A stretch of 64,000 nt of DNA from Pempheris klunzingeri (GCF_042242105.1 NC_092035.1:11937477-12001476); one strand, 5' to 3'; counted from the stretch's first letter, positions 50,553 through 63,800 are shown. The notes: generated by a model not told the origin, from the sequence alone. Numbers and translations are program-made.

Positions 50553-51629
50553 TCAGAGAACAGCTCCGCTGCCGTCTGAGGTCTGAGATGTCGACCTGCT
50601 GAACCTTGACCCTGACATCCTCTCGTGTCTGACTTTCCTCTGAAGAAGCAGCACCATTTTTCTCCTGAACTTCTCCGCCACAAAGGCATAGAGGACGGGG
50701 TTGATGCAGCTGTGGAGCAGAGACAGGCTGTTGGTTGCATACAAGGCCAGGCTCAATGACCTCCTCATGGCACAGTCAAACGGTACCAAGTCAGCCCTCA
50801 GGAGCGTGTCCACCATCATGGTTATATGGTACGGCGTCCAGCACAGAAGAAACGCAATCACCACGGCTATGATCACCTTCATGGCTCTGTGCTTCTGGAA
50901 ACCTCGGGTGTGCAGCAGCGTTGCGAAGGTGATGCTGTAGCAGGTAATCATGACACACAGGGGGAGGAGGAAGCCAAACATGTGGCGGAAGACGCGGGTG
51001 GCAAACCTCCATGAGGAGGCTCTGCCGATGTCAAAGTTTTCGGAGCAAACCATCCTCTGTGAGTCAGAGTCCAGCTTGGAGACGTCGTTGAAGAGTGCAG
51101 GCAGAGCGAGGGAGGATCCAAAGGCCCACACTGCTGCACAGAGGAGCCAGCTGCACATCCTCTGGCGACTCCTGAGGCTCTCCCTGGCGTGCACAATCAC
51201 TAGATAGCGGTCGATGCTAATGCAGGCCAGAAAGATGATGCTGGTGTAGAAGTTTGCTTCGATGACGAGGTTGAGGAACTTGCACATGAAGTCACCAAAG
51301 ATCCAGCCTTGGATCAGTGCTACAGCCCAGAACGGGAGGGTTAGTGCCATCAGCCCATCTGCTATCGTCAGATGAAACAAGTACACATCAGATGGAGTCA
51401 GCGCCTGTCTGCTGGTGCCGATCACCCAGCCCACCAACAGGTTCCCTGGTATCGCCAGTAAAAAGATGACTATGAGGGTGACACACAGGGTCACAGCGGC
51501 TGCGTTATCCATGGGTTTTATCCCACATGGTGCCATCTTGGGATCCAGAATGTAAACTGTGGTATTGTTGTGAACGGTTTCATTCAGCAGCTCCCAGAAA
51601 TTCTCATCCAATGGTATAATGAACGACAT
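50553..51629 (-). CDS. CXC chemokine receptor, CXCR1/2 type
   Basis: This is a seven-membrane-segment G-protein-coupled receptor for CXC chemokines, expected on neutrophils. The single coding exon encodes 358 residues. Seen: GN at 62-63, LTIAD at 87-91, DRY at 140-142 in SIDRYLVIVHA, CWTP at 263-266, and NPVLY at 310-314 after LLHSC. The paired extracellular cysteines are 116 with 195, and 35 with 286, as in chemokine receptors. The N-terminus is acidic with NET and NNTT sequons, and the tail is rich in Ser/Thr. QKHRAMKVIIAVV closely follows CXCR2. The start was set at 51629, two bases after an acceptor (ccatccacag); longer in-frame extension upstream is intronic. A 5' untranslated exon probably ends at 52054 (AGAAG then gtgagt). 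Whether it is CXCR1 or CXCR2 is not decided. Confidence 0.93.
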   Translation of the reverse strand: MSFIIPLDENFWELLNETVHNNTTVYILDPKMAPCGIKPMDNAAAVTLCVTLIVIFLLAIPGNLLVGWVIGTSRQALTPSDVYLFHLTIADGLMALTLPFWAVALIQGWIFGDFMCKFLNLVIEANFYTSIIFLACISIDRYLVIVHARESLRSRQRMCSWLLCAAVWAFGSSLALPALFNDVSKLDSDSQRMVCSENFDIGRASSWRFATRVFRHMFGFLLPLCVMITCYSITFATLLHTRGFQKHRAMKVIIAVVIAFLLCWTPYHITMMVDTLLRADLVPFDCAMRRSLSLALYATNSLSLLHSCINPVLYAFVAEKFRRKMVLLLQRKVRHERMSGSRFSRSTSQTSDGSGAVL

Positions 51630-52054
51630 GACTGTGGATGGAAAACAGACTGATACTAGTTCACAATCATAGCAGCACAAAACCACAGATTCTGCTTCTG
51701 CCATGTTTAAAAGCATTGTTGACCAATACTGACATTGTAAAAAAAAAAATCTATCTTTGAACAAAATATCACTTAAAAAGAGGGGAAAACAAGGCCAAGA
51801 GCTTGCATGAAGTTACTTTTTCAAGCTTTGAAGTTACAAGCAGAAAAATAAATGAATGAATGAAATAACTTGAGCAAGGGCTCATTTTACTGTTCATACA
51901 TTTAACTTTTAATTTGTACACAACTGGATTATATCATTTTCCAGATGTTGCCTAGTCTTGCTTTAATTCACAAAAATCTATTCACTTCTATTAGACATAT
52001 AATGTCTAAGTCTATAATAATATAATACAATAGATAATAGTTCAGACACTCACC

Positions 52055-52957
52055 TTCTGATGTTGCTTTCAAAGACGACAACAGCTTGGCACCCAAATGA
52101 ATCTTACCTAAAGAGCATCTCTTTAATACATGTGGGTTTTTTTTATGGAGAATTGACTCAATGTTCTGTTTCCTTCCCCATAATGTTACTGCAGGTGCCT
52201 GCGTCACCAAATTGTTCTATGCTGTAATAGGACTTCCTAACAGAGGACATTTCACATTTCGACACGTTGCGGTAGGAAAGGTAAAGGTATAAGCATTAAC
52301 CTTAATAATGGCTGATTTCCATGTAGCTGCTTCAGTTTCTGGTGTCGTGCATGTTGGCTCGCTGTCACACTTGTCATGGACGCCTGAATACGACGGAGCC
52401 ATGAGTGTTATTAGTAACACCTGAGCTGTCACAAGTCAAAATGTCTGCTGTGAAAAAGGACTTCACGAGGAGAGAAGTAACGAGAAAAAAAACAATTCAA
52501 CAAATGTTGAATAAATTCAACCAATTCCATCCTCCTATTAAATCACAACATGTAACCACATTATTAGGAGATATAATAGAGGGTGATTTATTTTTAAAGT
52601 AGATGCTAGACCTCTCATTAAGTGATTAGACTTATAGGAATACATGGTTGGCATATTATTCCAAATAACGAGTCGTACTTTCCATGCTTTATTACAACAA
52701 ATCTACCACGTGTGGTCACACTCCCAAACTTTTCTAAATCTCAAACTGTCTCTCAACACCGTCATCAAGGCCATAGCTGACCTCCCATGCCGTGACACTG
52801 ATGCAAGGTGTTGGCTAATCAGCCGCGTGTGCGGTAAGGTGTTTTCCAAATCAGCAGGTCAGGGTGTCAGCTGGGACGCTTTCTGGAAATGAAATAATTG
52901 TTCTCACTCTTGCCGTTGCAACAGTCTGGTATCGTTCTTCTGTTTTGTTTCCGTAAC
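52055..52957. other. Upstream region of CXCR gene, no further gene seen
   Basis: Should hold the receptor promoter. No open frame longer than chance and no convincing splice pairs. Confidence 0.4.
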
Positions 52958-52959
52958 TA

Positions 52960-53414
52960 CACTGAACAAAAATATGAACGCAACACTTTTGTTTTTGCTC
53001 CCATTTTTCATGAGCTGAACTCAAAGATCTAAAACATTTTCTATATACAAAAAAAAAACCATTTCTCTCAAATATTGTTCACAAATCTGTCTAAATCTGT
53101 GTTAGTGAGAACTTCTCCTTTGCCCAGATAATCCATCCCACCTCACAGGTGTGGCATATTAAGATGCTGATTAGACAGCATGACTACTGCACAGGTGTGC
53201 CTGAGGCTGGCCACAATAAAAGGCCACTCTGAAAGGTGCAGTTTTTCTTTATTGGGGGGGTCAGAAAACCAGTCAGTACCTGGTGTGACCACCATTTGCC
53301 TCACACAGTGCAACACATCTCCTTCATAGAGTTGATCAGGTTGTTGATTGTGGCCTGTGGAATGTTGGTCCACTCCTCTTCAGTGGCTGTGCCAAGTTGC
53401 TGGATATTGGCAGG
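52960..53414 (-). mobile_element. Tc1-like copy C, 5'-truncated
   Basis: Same family as copies A and B but in opposite orientation. A TA precedes CACTGAACAAAAATATG. It retains the 3' terminus and the region coding the transposase C-terminus (in minus-strand DNA, the stretch around ccaacattccacaggcc and cctgatcaactctatg), then breaks off at about 53414. It holds the longest sequence of this family in the window. Confidence 0.85.
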
Positions 53415-53588
53415 TATATGAGTTTGATTTAAGTGGGCGATTTAAAGGTCAAAATATCTGTGCACTGACACCTAACAGTGTTGCATATCAAACATCAGTG
53501 AGTGTGCACAGAACAAATAACCGCACTCCTGTAATGACAGGGGACCATCTCCATCTTTAAGTAAAGGTTAATTTGTATCCAGACATAA

Positions 53589-53819
53589 ATGTCCATCCCC
53601 CTTGTCTCCATAAATCACCTCATTCAGATTCTGAGAGCTAAGATGTACAATTATCGACATAGCAGTGTGTTGCATCACTGCCGTCGGCCCAAAGCCGTCA
53701 GGAAAGCTGTGAGGAAACGGAGACATGAAGTCTCCACAGCACTAAATGACAGAGTTGTCACATTACCAGCCTCCATCAGGAGGCATGACAGTCCCCCAAC
53801 CAGACTGGCCTGTTTTTAG
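53589..53819 (+). other. Orphan open frame, unrecognised
   Basis: A 76-codon frame. A plausible acceptor (cctcattcag) precedes ILRAKMYNYRHSS, and the rest is strongly basic (KAVRKAVRKRRHE) with a stop at 53819. It could be the final exon of an unseen gene or chance. No domain recognised and no upstream exon identified. Confidence 0.2.
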
Positions 53820-53837
53820 TTTCTGTGTACTTGGTTA

Positions 53838-53839
<2 letters not shown>

Positions 53840-53883
<44 letters not shown>
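53840..53883. repeat. (GT)n microsatellite
   Basis: About 22 perfect GT dinucleotides, likely polymorphic in length. Confidence 0.97.
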
Positions 53884-53886
<3 letters not shown>

Positions 53887-54349
53887 GTCAAGCTTATATG
53901 GAGGTCAAAAAGAATAAAAAACTGCATTGTACACTTTGTGCGTGTGCGAACAAGTAAAAGATAACGTGAAAGTTGGCACACTCATGTATCTGTAGGCTGT
54001 AAACATCGCAAACAAACTAACTCAATGTCTGATCAACATGTTTGTTTCTAGAGTTAATCTGGAAACTGAAGATGATTCCTGCAAATTATGAGCCTTTAAA
54101 ATGAGCAGCTATGCTTGGTATTTAGTCAGCATTGGGAGTGTGGCAGTAACCATGTCTTTTTCTATAAGATAACACTTTTTATGAGTTTCACTATTTGACA
54201 AGGGACGTTATACTGCTGTCTCCACCCTGATGTCCTCTCAGCTCTTTGTCTTCTGAACATTTCCCCCTTTTTAGTTATCCTCTAGCATTTACTATCATCA
54301 CACTCCAGTAAAATAATGAAGGAGAATTTGTTCTTGGGGTGCAGGATGG

Positions 54350-54815
54350 TAGAAGTACTTAATGAAAAGTACCAATACAGCAATACTAAAATACTCCACT
54401 ACAAGGAAAAGTTCTGCAGAGGAATCATATATGACATTATTAGATAATCAATAACAAAGCATCAATGTACAGCAGAAGTATAATTTTGCTGTTGTGAGCT
54501 GGTAAAGGTGGAGCCAGTTGTAACCACCAATGATACAATCAGGTACAGTAGTTTAGTCCACAGGTGTCCAACCTAAGGCCATACATTTATAGCTTAAATG
54601 TATATGAATATTTGGGCCTTTTTAAGGACAGCTCATAGACACCTGTGACATGACAGGAGAGAGGAAAACACTGGTTTAATCTATGACAGTGTGTTGGATT
54701 TTATAAACTTATCCTGAGTTAGTAACTGGTAAAAAGTGTAATATTTATTGTATTAGTCATAAAACTGAAATGCTCAAATAAAGTAAAAGTAAAAGAATTA
54801 GAGATAGAAGCTCAA
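54350..54815. repeat. Old dispersed-repeat-like stretch
   Basis: Starts with agaagtacttaatgaaaagtaccaa and ends with aagtaaaagtaaaag. The tract agtactccactacaag-like plus aagtaaaagta resembles an old teleost interspersed repeat. Assigned by recollection only. Confidence 0.3.
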
Positions 54816-57060
54816 GATTATATATTATGTATGTACTTGGAACTTTCCCAGACTTTTCCATAGAAATGTATTTGTGAGACTAATACAGGTCAAAGTTATG
54901 GAAGGTCTGGCTGGATGGTAGGGTTCAATAATCATTGACTGAGTTCCGTTTTATTAAAGGATAGATCCGCTCAGTTAGCTACAGCTCCAGATTTGAAAGA
55001 TAATTCAATTCAAAGGACTCTCTGAAGTGAGATCAGAGGGTTTCTTTTTAGATTTCAGTGGTTTTCTTTACTCTCATTATCACCTCTCTCCCTGCAGCAT
55101 GTGCTCCCTATCTTTATCTATTTACCTTGTTTTATTTATTTCCTACACTGTAATTTGTAAAAGCGTCGACCCCTGTCAGCCTGAAAGACTTTCCAGCCCT
55201 TTAAAAGCCGATAAAAACTAAAACAGCTATCAAAGTGGATTACCAGCTTCCCTGCCTCAACAGCTGCAGTTTAAAAGGTCAGTTCACCAATAATATGAAG
55301 GAAAGGAAAAACACATTTCCTATTGATGTCATAGGCTTAAGATATCTGCTTCTAGCAATACAATGTAAGTGAATGGATTTTTTCATTTCTAGTGCTCAAA
55401 GCTCAAAGGAAAAGGGTGGATTCCCCACAAACGTTTAGCTCAAAGTTTAATAGAGACACAATGTACACTCTTGAGTGAAACTCCACAGTTTTTGCTGTGA
55501 TCAGGGACTGTTTCTTCCTCTATTGTAGTTCAAACTGTTTCCACCACAAACTAGATAAATGAAATTCCATTCGTTTCATGTATAGAGGTGATAACAAATC
55601 TCACACATCTCAAAACATCAGCAGGGTTTGTTCTCCGGTAACTGTGCATTGGTGCACATGTGCAATGAGAACTGAATTTTTTAACCTCTCTGAGGTGATT
55701 TAAGGCCCGATGTTGTCCCCCAAAACAGAAAGGACACAAACATAAAGGGGAGCAACACAAAGGAGAGAGGGAGCCAAGAGAAACAGATAGTTATCCAAAA
55801 CACAACACTCACTTCCTCGAAGCCTTTATTTATTCTTCTGAGATAGCTCATCACCTCTCACAATATAGTTCACAGGTCATGAGTTTGGTTTTCCACAAAG
55901 CAAAACATTTGTCTCGATAAAGACAAAAATTTTGCTCCAAGACATGTTTAATTTGTTAGTATGATTAATACACATACAACGGTGTGTGTCAGATCAATGC
56001 TGGGGTTTGTTTTATTAATGAGTTCTAATATATCAGGAAAAATGAAACATATCAACTTTTGTTGGGGAAAGAACAACTAAAGCTATGGACACATTAAGAT
56101 TATATTAGCAAATAAGACTTGAGATGATCAATAAAAAAAGGAAAGGAACAGTAAAAAGTAAGCCAAAGTCTCCTAAAAGCAAATTATACTAAAACACAAA
56201 GTTTGTGAAACAAGTTCAATGTGTAAATGTCGATGTAGAATGTAAAAAGAGCATGTGTGTATGATTTTTTTTCCATGACTGTAAAAATTCATAGCTGCTG
56301 ATTAATCTTCAAATCAACTAATGAGCTACTTATTTCTGCCTGACTATATGTGTTATACCACTAAATACTTGTGGCACTCCCACATTACATTCGTGGACTT
56401 CCTCTTTCACCAAACCACAAATGTACTGACTGATGAGCTGTCACGTATGTCTCAGTCAGCCGTCCTGTATTGTGACGGCATTACTGACTCCGATTATTTT
56501 GACAGACCTTGTAATTAGCCCGATGCCTGTGTTTTGTTTTTATGACTACTCATACTTGTCATGTCAAAGGAAACTTTATGGCTTAAGGACAACCAGTACT
56601 CAGTTTGCAGTAATTTGACTTAACACATAACAGATAATCTAATTACCAAAAAAGCATATGAAGCATATGGGTTTATTTCAGCTGGATTTCACAATGACAG
56701 CTAGCAGAAATAAGAAATTCAATATCAAACATAACTTCATTTTCAGACACTCCAGAGTTACAATGCCAGAAAAGAACATGAAACACCTGCCATCTTATTG
56801 CTCTTAAAACATAAATAATACACAGGGAATTAAAGTAGAAATAATGACTTTTTTTTGTCAAGAAGCAATATACTTTCAATTGAGAGCTGATGACCCACTG
56901 ATTAATAATTTAGTGATGAATTATGTTTCCGGTAAAGATCAGGTATTCTTTAATATAGTATTATTTATATATTTGGACAATGGATTTGGTACAAAACTAA
57001 ATAGATAAGCTTATGTCAGTGACAGACCCGTTTCTTTCCATCTAATCTGCCTCAATTATC
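54816..57060. other. Intergenic, nothing clear
   Basis: AT-rich DNA between the CXCR and arpc2 genes. Open frames are short and without domain-like composition. Confidence 0.5.
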
Positions 57061-57129
57061 GTTGTCATTACGAATTTATTACAGGCAACACAGCGGACAT
57101 CCTCCTCTTATTATGGGGTCCTGAGTGTA

Positions 57130-57292
57130 AAATACGCGGAAGCGACAGGCGGAAGGAGCCTCGGCGGAAGCGGTTTGTTCTGTCAAGGGAGGAAAAAATT
57201 TTTTTTTTGCAGAATTCGCCTCAAAGAGGTTAATCCCACCAAATAGCACCGATAATTCCCCCCTTTTTTCCTCGACACCGGCGTCCGCTGCG
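57130..57292 (+). promoter_or_regulatory. arpc2 promoter and 5' UTR with three ETS cores
   Basis: GCGGAAGC (57136-57143), GCGGAAGG (57149-57156) and GCGGAAGC (57164-57171) carry the ETS core GGAA within 36 bp, ahead of the arpc2 start codon. Clustered ETS sites are typical of housekeeping promoters. No TATA box is evident. Confidence 0.45.
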
Positions 57293-60200
57293 ATGATCCT
57301 GTTAGAAATCAATAACCGTATTATAGAAGAGACGCTGTCGTTGAAGTTCGACGGCGCATCCAACGGGTGAGAAATCATTGTTACACCTGGCTAGCAATGC
57401 TAACGTCAGCTAGCTTCCCCTTTAGCGTTTTACAGAGGATGATGGGTACATTTAGTGATTCAGGAGGGGGTTCAGGTGCAGCTGATGCGTCCATAGCTTT
57501 ACTAAAGCTTCATCTAAGTGGTCTTATTTGATGTATAAAAGATTAAACACACAGGTTATTAGCTTGATGATCCGCCGTGTCTAGTTTGCCTAAAGCTGGG
57601 GTGTGTCTGCACGGCCAGTGTTGTGCCAGAAATGGTATCCCCGATTAATTCTGCCTCCCCTGGCGGCTCTACCGTACTCCTTACAAGTACAGTAACAAAG
57701 TATTTTAAATTATTGTGCTACCACTTGCCTGACATTGAGGAACATTAACTGAGTAGCATTTTAAATCGTTTCACCAGGCTTAAAAAGCAGCTCGCCGACG
57801 GCAAAGCAGCTGACATTTGTGGCTAGCAAAGGGAGCTCTACTAGCCCCATAGTAACGCCGTTTCACCCGGATTAATTAGAGGATTAAAACTGGGATTTAC
57901 TACCATTGAGACGCATTTTATATTGAGTACATTCTTTGACACAACACGTCTGTCAGCATACTAAAAGGCGTCCTCTGCCCGCCCCGTGAGTCACCATCCA
58001 CGGTTTAACGCCATAAGGCTGCTTCTGTCATGCAGAAGTCGGATGTGTTTGCTCTCCAAGGCACCACAGAGCCGGTTAGCTGCTCCTTGTTAGCTAACCA
58101 TCGCCCTCTCTGCAGCTTCCGCATTCCTGCAGTCAAGCCGAGTCAAGTCCGAACCCTGCGCACCGCCAGCTGCAGCTCCTGGGAGCATGCAGAGTATGCA
58201 GCCTGGACAAGCTGCCGCAGCATCCGCCTGTCTCAAGTAGTCCCTCGCTACTGCACACCCCCAGCTTAGGGTGTGCTGGAGTGAGAGAGGGTCAAGGGTC
58301 CTGGAGTATACTAGTGTTTATGGGGCAGAAAATGAATGCAGACACACACTCTTAGCTTCATCAGCGAAAATACTTCAATTTATTCCTTTTTTTTGTTGGT
58401 GATGTTACATCTAGGACTGTAACTACCAATTACTTTCATTATCAATTCATCTTCAGGTTATTTTTATCAACAACAAGAATAATAATAACGAGAATTGTCT
58501 AATTTTTTTTAATCGATTTAGTGCTTGGTGTGAACTTCTATAATCTATCTATCTATAAAATGCATGAGCTTTCCTAAAGCCCCTCAGAAACCAAAGTTAT
58601 TACATTTACTATTATATGTTATAGAGACAAATATCATAAATGTCATAAATATTCACTATTGACAAGCTGGAACGAGGGATTGGTCAACTAATTGATCCAT
58701 GTAATGTACAATGGGTCATTTTGCTGTTCACATATTGAAGAGTTTTGGTCAAATGAAACATCCTGAGCTCTTCTATTTCCTAACCTTGCTTTGTTTGTCT
58801 TGCAGAACCAAGCCAGAGGCCGTCGATGTGACGTTTGCAGGTGAAATCATTTGGCATCTTATCTTCTGTTACTTCATAGTGCACCTTGTCCAGATGCTAT
58901 CACACAATTGCTCAACAGCTTGATTTAGTTTTAGGGCTATTACTGGAGCCGGTGCTGGTTTTTATTTGTGCTTGCTGTTGCTGTCATTGTACCAGTGAGC
59001 TTCCTGTTATGCAAAGAACTTGTTGCACATGATAGGTGACACAAAGTGTTTTATCTCACGTGTGAAATTGACTGAAATAATCATATGCACCGGCATGAAT
59101 TGAGGTTACTAATTAAGATGGCACATTTGTCCAAGCACGAAGTGTGTCAGCTTGCCGGTAGGAAAGGGTTAGGAGCTCGTTCCTCATTAATCACCTGCAC
59201 AGTTTAATGCTGCTTGTCTCTGCGTGCAGATTTCGATGGCGTCTTGTACCACATCTCCAACCCCAATGGGGACAAGACCAAAGTGATGGTCAGCATCTCC
59301 CTGAAGTTCTACAAGGAGCTGCAGGAGCATGGTGCTGACGAGGTAACATACACAAACACAAACTCCAAGACTCCAAGCCCAGACAGAAACAGGCCTCCCA
59401 AACAGTCAGTAGTGGTCGGTAGTGCAACACATGTGCACAGGCTGTATATAGTTGAAATGACTAGAAAGGCGCTATACAAATACAGACCATTATGTACAAG
59501 TCTAACACAAACCAGCTTGCCCACAAGTCCTGGAAAAACCTTGAATTGTTTTAAATGATGTTATCATGTTCCAAGAGCTGAAACATACTTGTCTTTAGCT
59601 TAGTCTTAAGTCTCAGTCTTTAGTCTTAAGCTTGAGTTCAAAAGACTTAAAAAGTGTGGCTATGGTTCTCTGACACTCCGTTCCTCTGGTGTTAAAATAA
59701 CAGCTCATTCCGTTTATCACCCAAGAAGTCAACAGCTTCAGCCTTCAGGTTATACTTTTATTCTCAGTGATCATTTTCAGCAATCATACACGACTGCAGC
59801 AATAAAGACGTAACTAGGAAGCTCAGTAAGATCAGGCACATTTCTGTTTGATTTCTGGTGAATTTTAGATGATAAAGTATTTTTAAAAAAGCTGAATGAG
59901 GTAATGATTGCTATCTGCACACATGCATACCTCCACCACAAGAGCTCTGTTGCCATGTAAGGAAGAAAGCAGCTGCCGAGGCTTCTGGTAGAAGCAGGAA
60001 GTGAGTTTGTGTGACTCACCCCAGGCGAGGAAGTGCTGACTGCGAGCAGCAGCCGCTGTGTATGAAAGCCTTGGCCGCCGTCCAGCCACTTCCCTCCTTG
60101 TTCCCTAAAACTGAGGAGCAGAGGGATGACTGAATGGTTTAACTGTGTCACATTCGGGCTGCGAAAAGTCTATTTGGGAATCAGTCTGGGGGAAGAGGTC

Positions 60201-63200
60201 GTTATTTTGTTAAAAGGCTTGTTTATTCTCAAACATTCTTATCTGCTGGCTTACAGAATAAGAAGGACTTGAGTGTACTGCTTTGGTTTTTGTTGGTCTA
60301 TAATAACCATACCTGAGTGCTGATTTGCATATTCCTGCTACATTCCACAATGACAGGTATCTATTAGAGAGGTTGGGATTTCAACCTCTTTAGGACACAC
60401 ACCTCCTTCCTGCCGAACTCCAGCGAGTTTGTTTTGGTGTCTCACTGCTTTTGTTGGTGTTGACACCTGTATTAGTGTTTTCTCTTCCCTAGAACCACCA
60501 GCTGATTCTCAGGGGATTCCCACAGGCTATGAAAATCACTGAAGTGTCAATAAGAGTGCTTTAAAAGTGGCTGTTAGATATTACTGAATCAAAAGAAAGC
60601 ACCAGTCTCCTTCACCCTTCCTCTATTCTTGGATCAAAGTAGCAGCATCAGGGCTTATCTTAAGAGCTTGTTCTTACAAAATATACATCATCTTCAGGCA
60701 TTAACTATTTTTTACAGTCCTGTTTCCTGCATTAGTTACATTTTCTGTCCTGTCACATGAGAAGTTCATATTCTTTTAGAATTTTGTCTTCATGTCATAG
60801 TTTTTCTGTGAATTACCAGTTTTGAAAACGGTATTTAGAGAAGTGCGATACAAATAAAGGTCATCTTTTTCCATTTCAGCTGCTCAAGAGGGTCTATGGG
60901 AACTTCCTGGTTTCACCAGAGGCTGGTAAGTCACTGACCTCCCTTTAAAAGATTACTGACATCTATTGTAGCTAAAATGCCTTTGGATTATTGCTTGAGA
61001 TATTTAGATCTCCAGTTTTAAAATCCCCAATATTAACAGGATGCTCTTTCACACAGCAGACCTGAATGTCAACATTGCTTCTCATTTCCAGAGCATCTTT
61101 TCCCAGAATGTGTTAGTTTGTGGTGGCTCACTTGTTCCCTTTTTAATAGAAAACTGAATGGAAAAAGTGGAGGCTGACTATGAGGCCTGATAAATCCTCA
61201 TTGCTCCATTTGGTGATTATGTTCCAGGCTACAACGTGTCCCTCCTCTACGACCTGGACGCGCTACCATCCAATAAAGACGAGGTCGTCCACCAGGCGGG
61301 GATGCTCAAGAGGAACTGCTTTGCCTCAGTGTTCGAAAAGTACTTCAAGTTCCAGGAAGAAGGCAAAGAGGGCGAGCAGAGGGCCGTGGTGCACTACAGA
61401 GACGATGAGTCCATGTACGAAACTTTAACTTTCAGACGTCTTTATAAAGGAGGGAAGAGCTCCTTTTTAAATGGAAATGGTCCAATTCCCGGTCCGGTGT
61501 CTCTAGTTTGAGTCGAGGGTCTCATCTGAAGGTTACAAGAGAAAGTTAAAGGGAAGGTTTTAAAACATTGAAAGTGAAATGGATGCACTCATGTTTGTTG
61601 GGGGTCGTGGCTATGAAATGTTTGACTGTTTTTGTCTTGAAAGGTCTTTGACATGTTCTGTCATCTCAGGTATGTGGAGGCCAAGAAAGACAGAGTGACG
61701 GTGGTCTTCAGCACAGTGTTCAAAGACGACGACGACGTCATCATTGGCAAAGTCTTCATGCAGGTGTGTGAGGCCACGTGTACCTGGGACCACCTTTTTT
61801 TTTTTTTCCACAGTAGTCATGGTGATAGTATTTGTAGTGATAAAGTAATTCACTATGCTGTACCTCTAAAACTGCTTTCGCTCTGTTGTTCTGTGTGCAG
61901 GAGTTCAAAGAAGGTCGGCGAGCCAGCCACACAGCCCCCCAGGTGCTGTTCAGCCACAGGGAGCCCCCCCTGGAGCTGAAGGACACAGACGCCGCCGTCG
62001 GCGACAACATTGGATACATCACCTTCGGTCAGCGCCTGTTAAAGCGGCGAGTGAAACCTTCTTTGCATGTGATTGTTGAACCGATTTACTCACTTGCGCT
62101 GTGTTGATGCTTTCAGTCCTGTTTCCACGTCACACCAATGCCAATGCCAGAGACAACACCATCAACCTCATCCACACCTTCAGGGACTATCTGCACTACC
62201 ACATAAAGTGCTCCAAGGTGAGTTCAACTCAACCAGCGTCCAATATCAGAACCAAATGCCCCAGTGGCTCCTGGCAAGGACTGTTTTTAATACTGTTATG
62301 TTTTTTTATCACAATATTTGGACAGATGATCCATCAAACGTAGTGATCTTTTAAAGGTTCTCTATACGACATTCAGAACAATAACATGGTGTTAAACAAC
62401 TGGCATGTAAAGATACAGTAGAGTAATGGTGACCTGAGCAGAGAATGAAGTTACAGCAAAACTGAGCAGGAAAATGAGTCAGAGCCGCTGCTCAGCGACA
62501 GACTCAGCTAAGATACTGAGCTGACACAGTGGCACAAGAGCTAAGAGAGGCCGTCAGTCAGCGGTTGTGTACAGAACGAATGAGGCACAGCCTCATGGAG
62601 TACATTTGCTTTGGTCTGATCTGCTGAGATATTGTATAGAGCCTTTAACCTTTAAGGCTCCAGGCTGAGCTCTTTGATCAGATGAGAAACATTGAGTTCT
62701 CACACTACAAGCTGAAAGTCTGCTTTAATCACAGGCTACAGACATGTTGTTATGTCCTCCCCTATAATGGTATGTTCCATCCTCTATGTCAGGGTCTTTG
62801 TAGTACTTTAGAGTACCTTCTCCACATTAGAAAGTCCAGTCGGAGGTGAGATGAAACAACGGCTCAACCTGATGACGACCTACTCGGCCACCTTCAGTGA
62901 TCATACAGGTTTTTAGAGTGGTGTGTGGGCGTTTTTGCAAACACAACCGAATGACACATGCACCTGATGGACTCGTCTGGACTGTAAACCCTAATCAAGG
63001 AGCATTTTTTGAATGACTGGCATTTTATAGGCATGTCAGGCTTTCGTGTTATTACACAAGCATGTGGTGTTCAGGCTGCAGATAATGGAAATGGATGTTG
63101 GATGTTTTTGCATCAAACAGTGGGGAGTCTGTGTGGGTGACACAACAGATGGATTTATGGGTATTTGTGTGTGGGTTAAGCCTGAGACACGGGAGATTAT

Positions 63201-63581
63201 ACACTGTCAGAACAACTGTTGTCTATTGTCCCCGTGTCTGCTGCACTCTGTTTAAAGTGTAACTTCGCCCACAGGTCTGAGGCCAGCTCCACCCACTGCA
63301 TCATTTTGAAAAATGCTAAAAAGTGGGGGCTAACGAGGAGGTCAAGGATAAGTCCCAATGAGTAGCCTCCATGTTAGCACTGGCCTTGCAAGGTTTGGGG
63401 CTGATTTCAAACAGTGAGCCCGTCTACAGCTGAGTTATGTTGTGTACTGTGGAAACCTGATGAGAATCTCCCTTCCGCAGGCCTACATTCACACACGCAT
63501 GAGGGCCAAGACGTCAGACTTCCTCAAGGTGCTGAACCGCGCTCGACCCGACGCCGAGAAGAAGGAGATGAAAACCATCTC
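57293..63581 (+). CDS. arpc2: Arp2/3 complex subunit 2 (p34-Arc), 3' end outside window
   Basis: This is a core scaffold subunit of the Arp2/3 complex, contacting mother filaments to nucleate branched actin. Exons seen: 57293-57366, 58806-58840, 59230-59342, 60880-60925, 61228-61414, 61670-61763, 61901-62027, 62117-62217, 63481-63581. They give 292 full codons with phases consistent. The protein starts [15 protein letters not shown] and is nearly identical to the human one: [93 protein letters not shown], and [14 protein letters not shown]. Human ARPC2 has 300 residues, so only a final exon of about eight codons (GKTFSSR in human) is missing, beyond position 64000. Intron 1 is 1.4 kb and the last full intron 1.3 kb. 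Confidence 0.97.
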
Positions 63582-63659
63582 GTAAGTAGCGCCTCTGCTG
63601 CTCGTCTGCTTGTCGACACCCACCGCTCCTCTCCGCACTATTGCTGTGCTTCCTAGTCA

Positions 63660-63800
63660 CCATTTGATCAAAAGGCTGTACTGATCCAATACAGTCATGT
63701 AAGAGGAACAAGATCGGGACGAGCAGCGAGCCGGAAGCAAGTGCGTCCACTGAAAGTGCTTGTTTTTACTGACAGAAAGGATCCCTTCACAGATTGCTGT
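63660..63800. repeat. Partial relative of the fold-back element
   Basis: agtgcttgtttttactgacagaaaggatcccttcacag matches agtgcttgtttttgccactg and aaggatccctacagag of the element at 35175, in the same order but closer together. Lies in the final arpc2 intron. Confidence 0.4.

Noticed and set aside
51630-51764. Upstream in-frame extension of the CXCR start by 45 codons
   Set aside because: A clear splice acceptor lies directly before the ATG at 51629, so the upstream open frame is intron.
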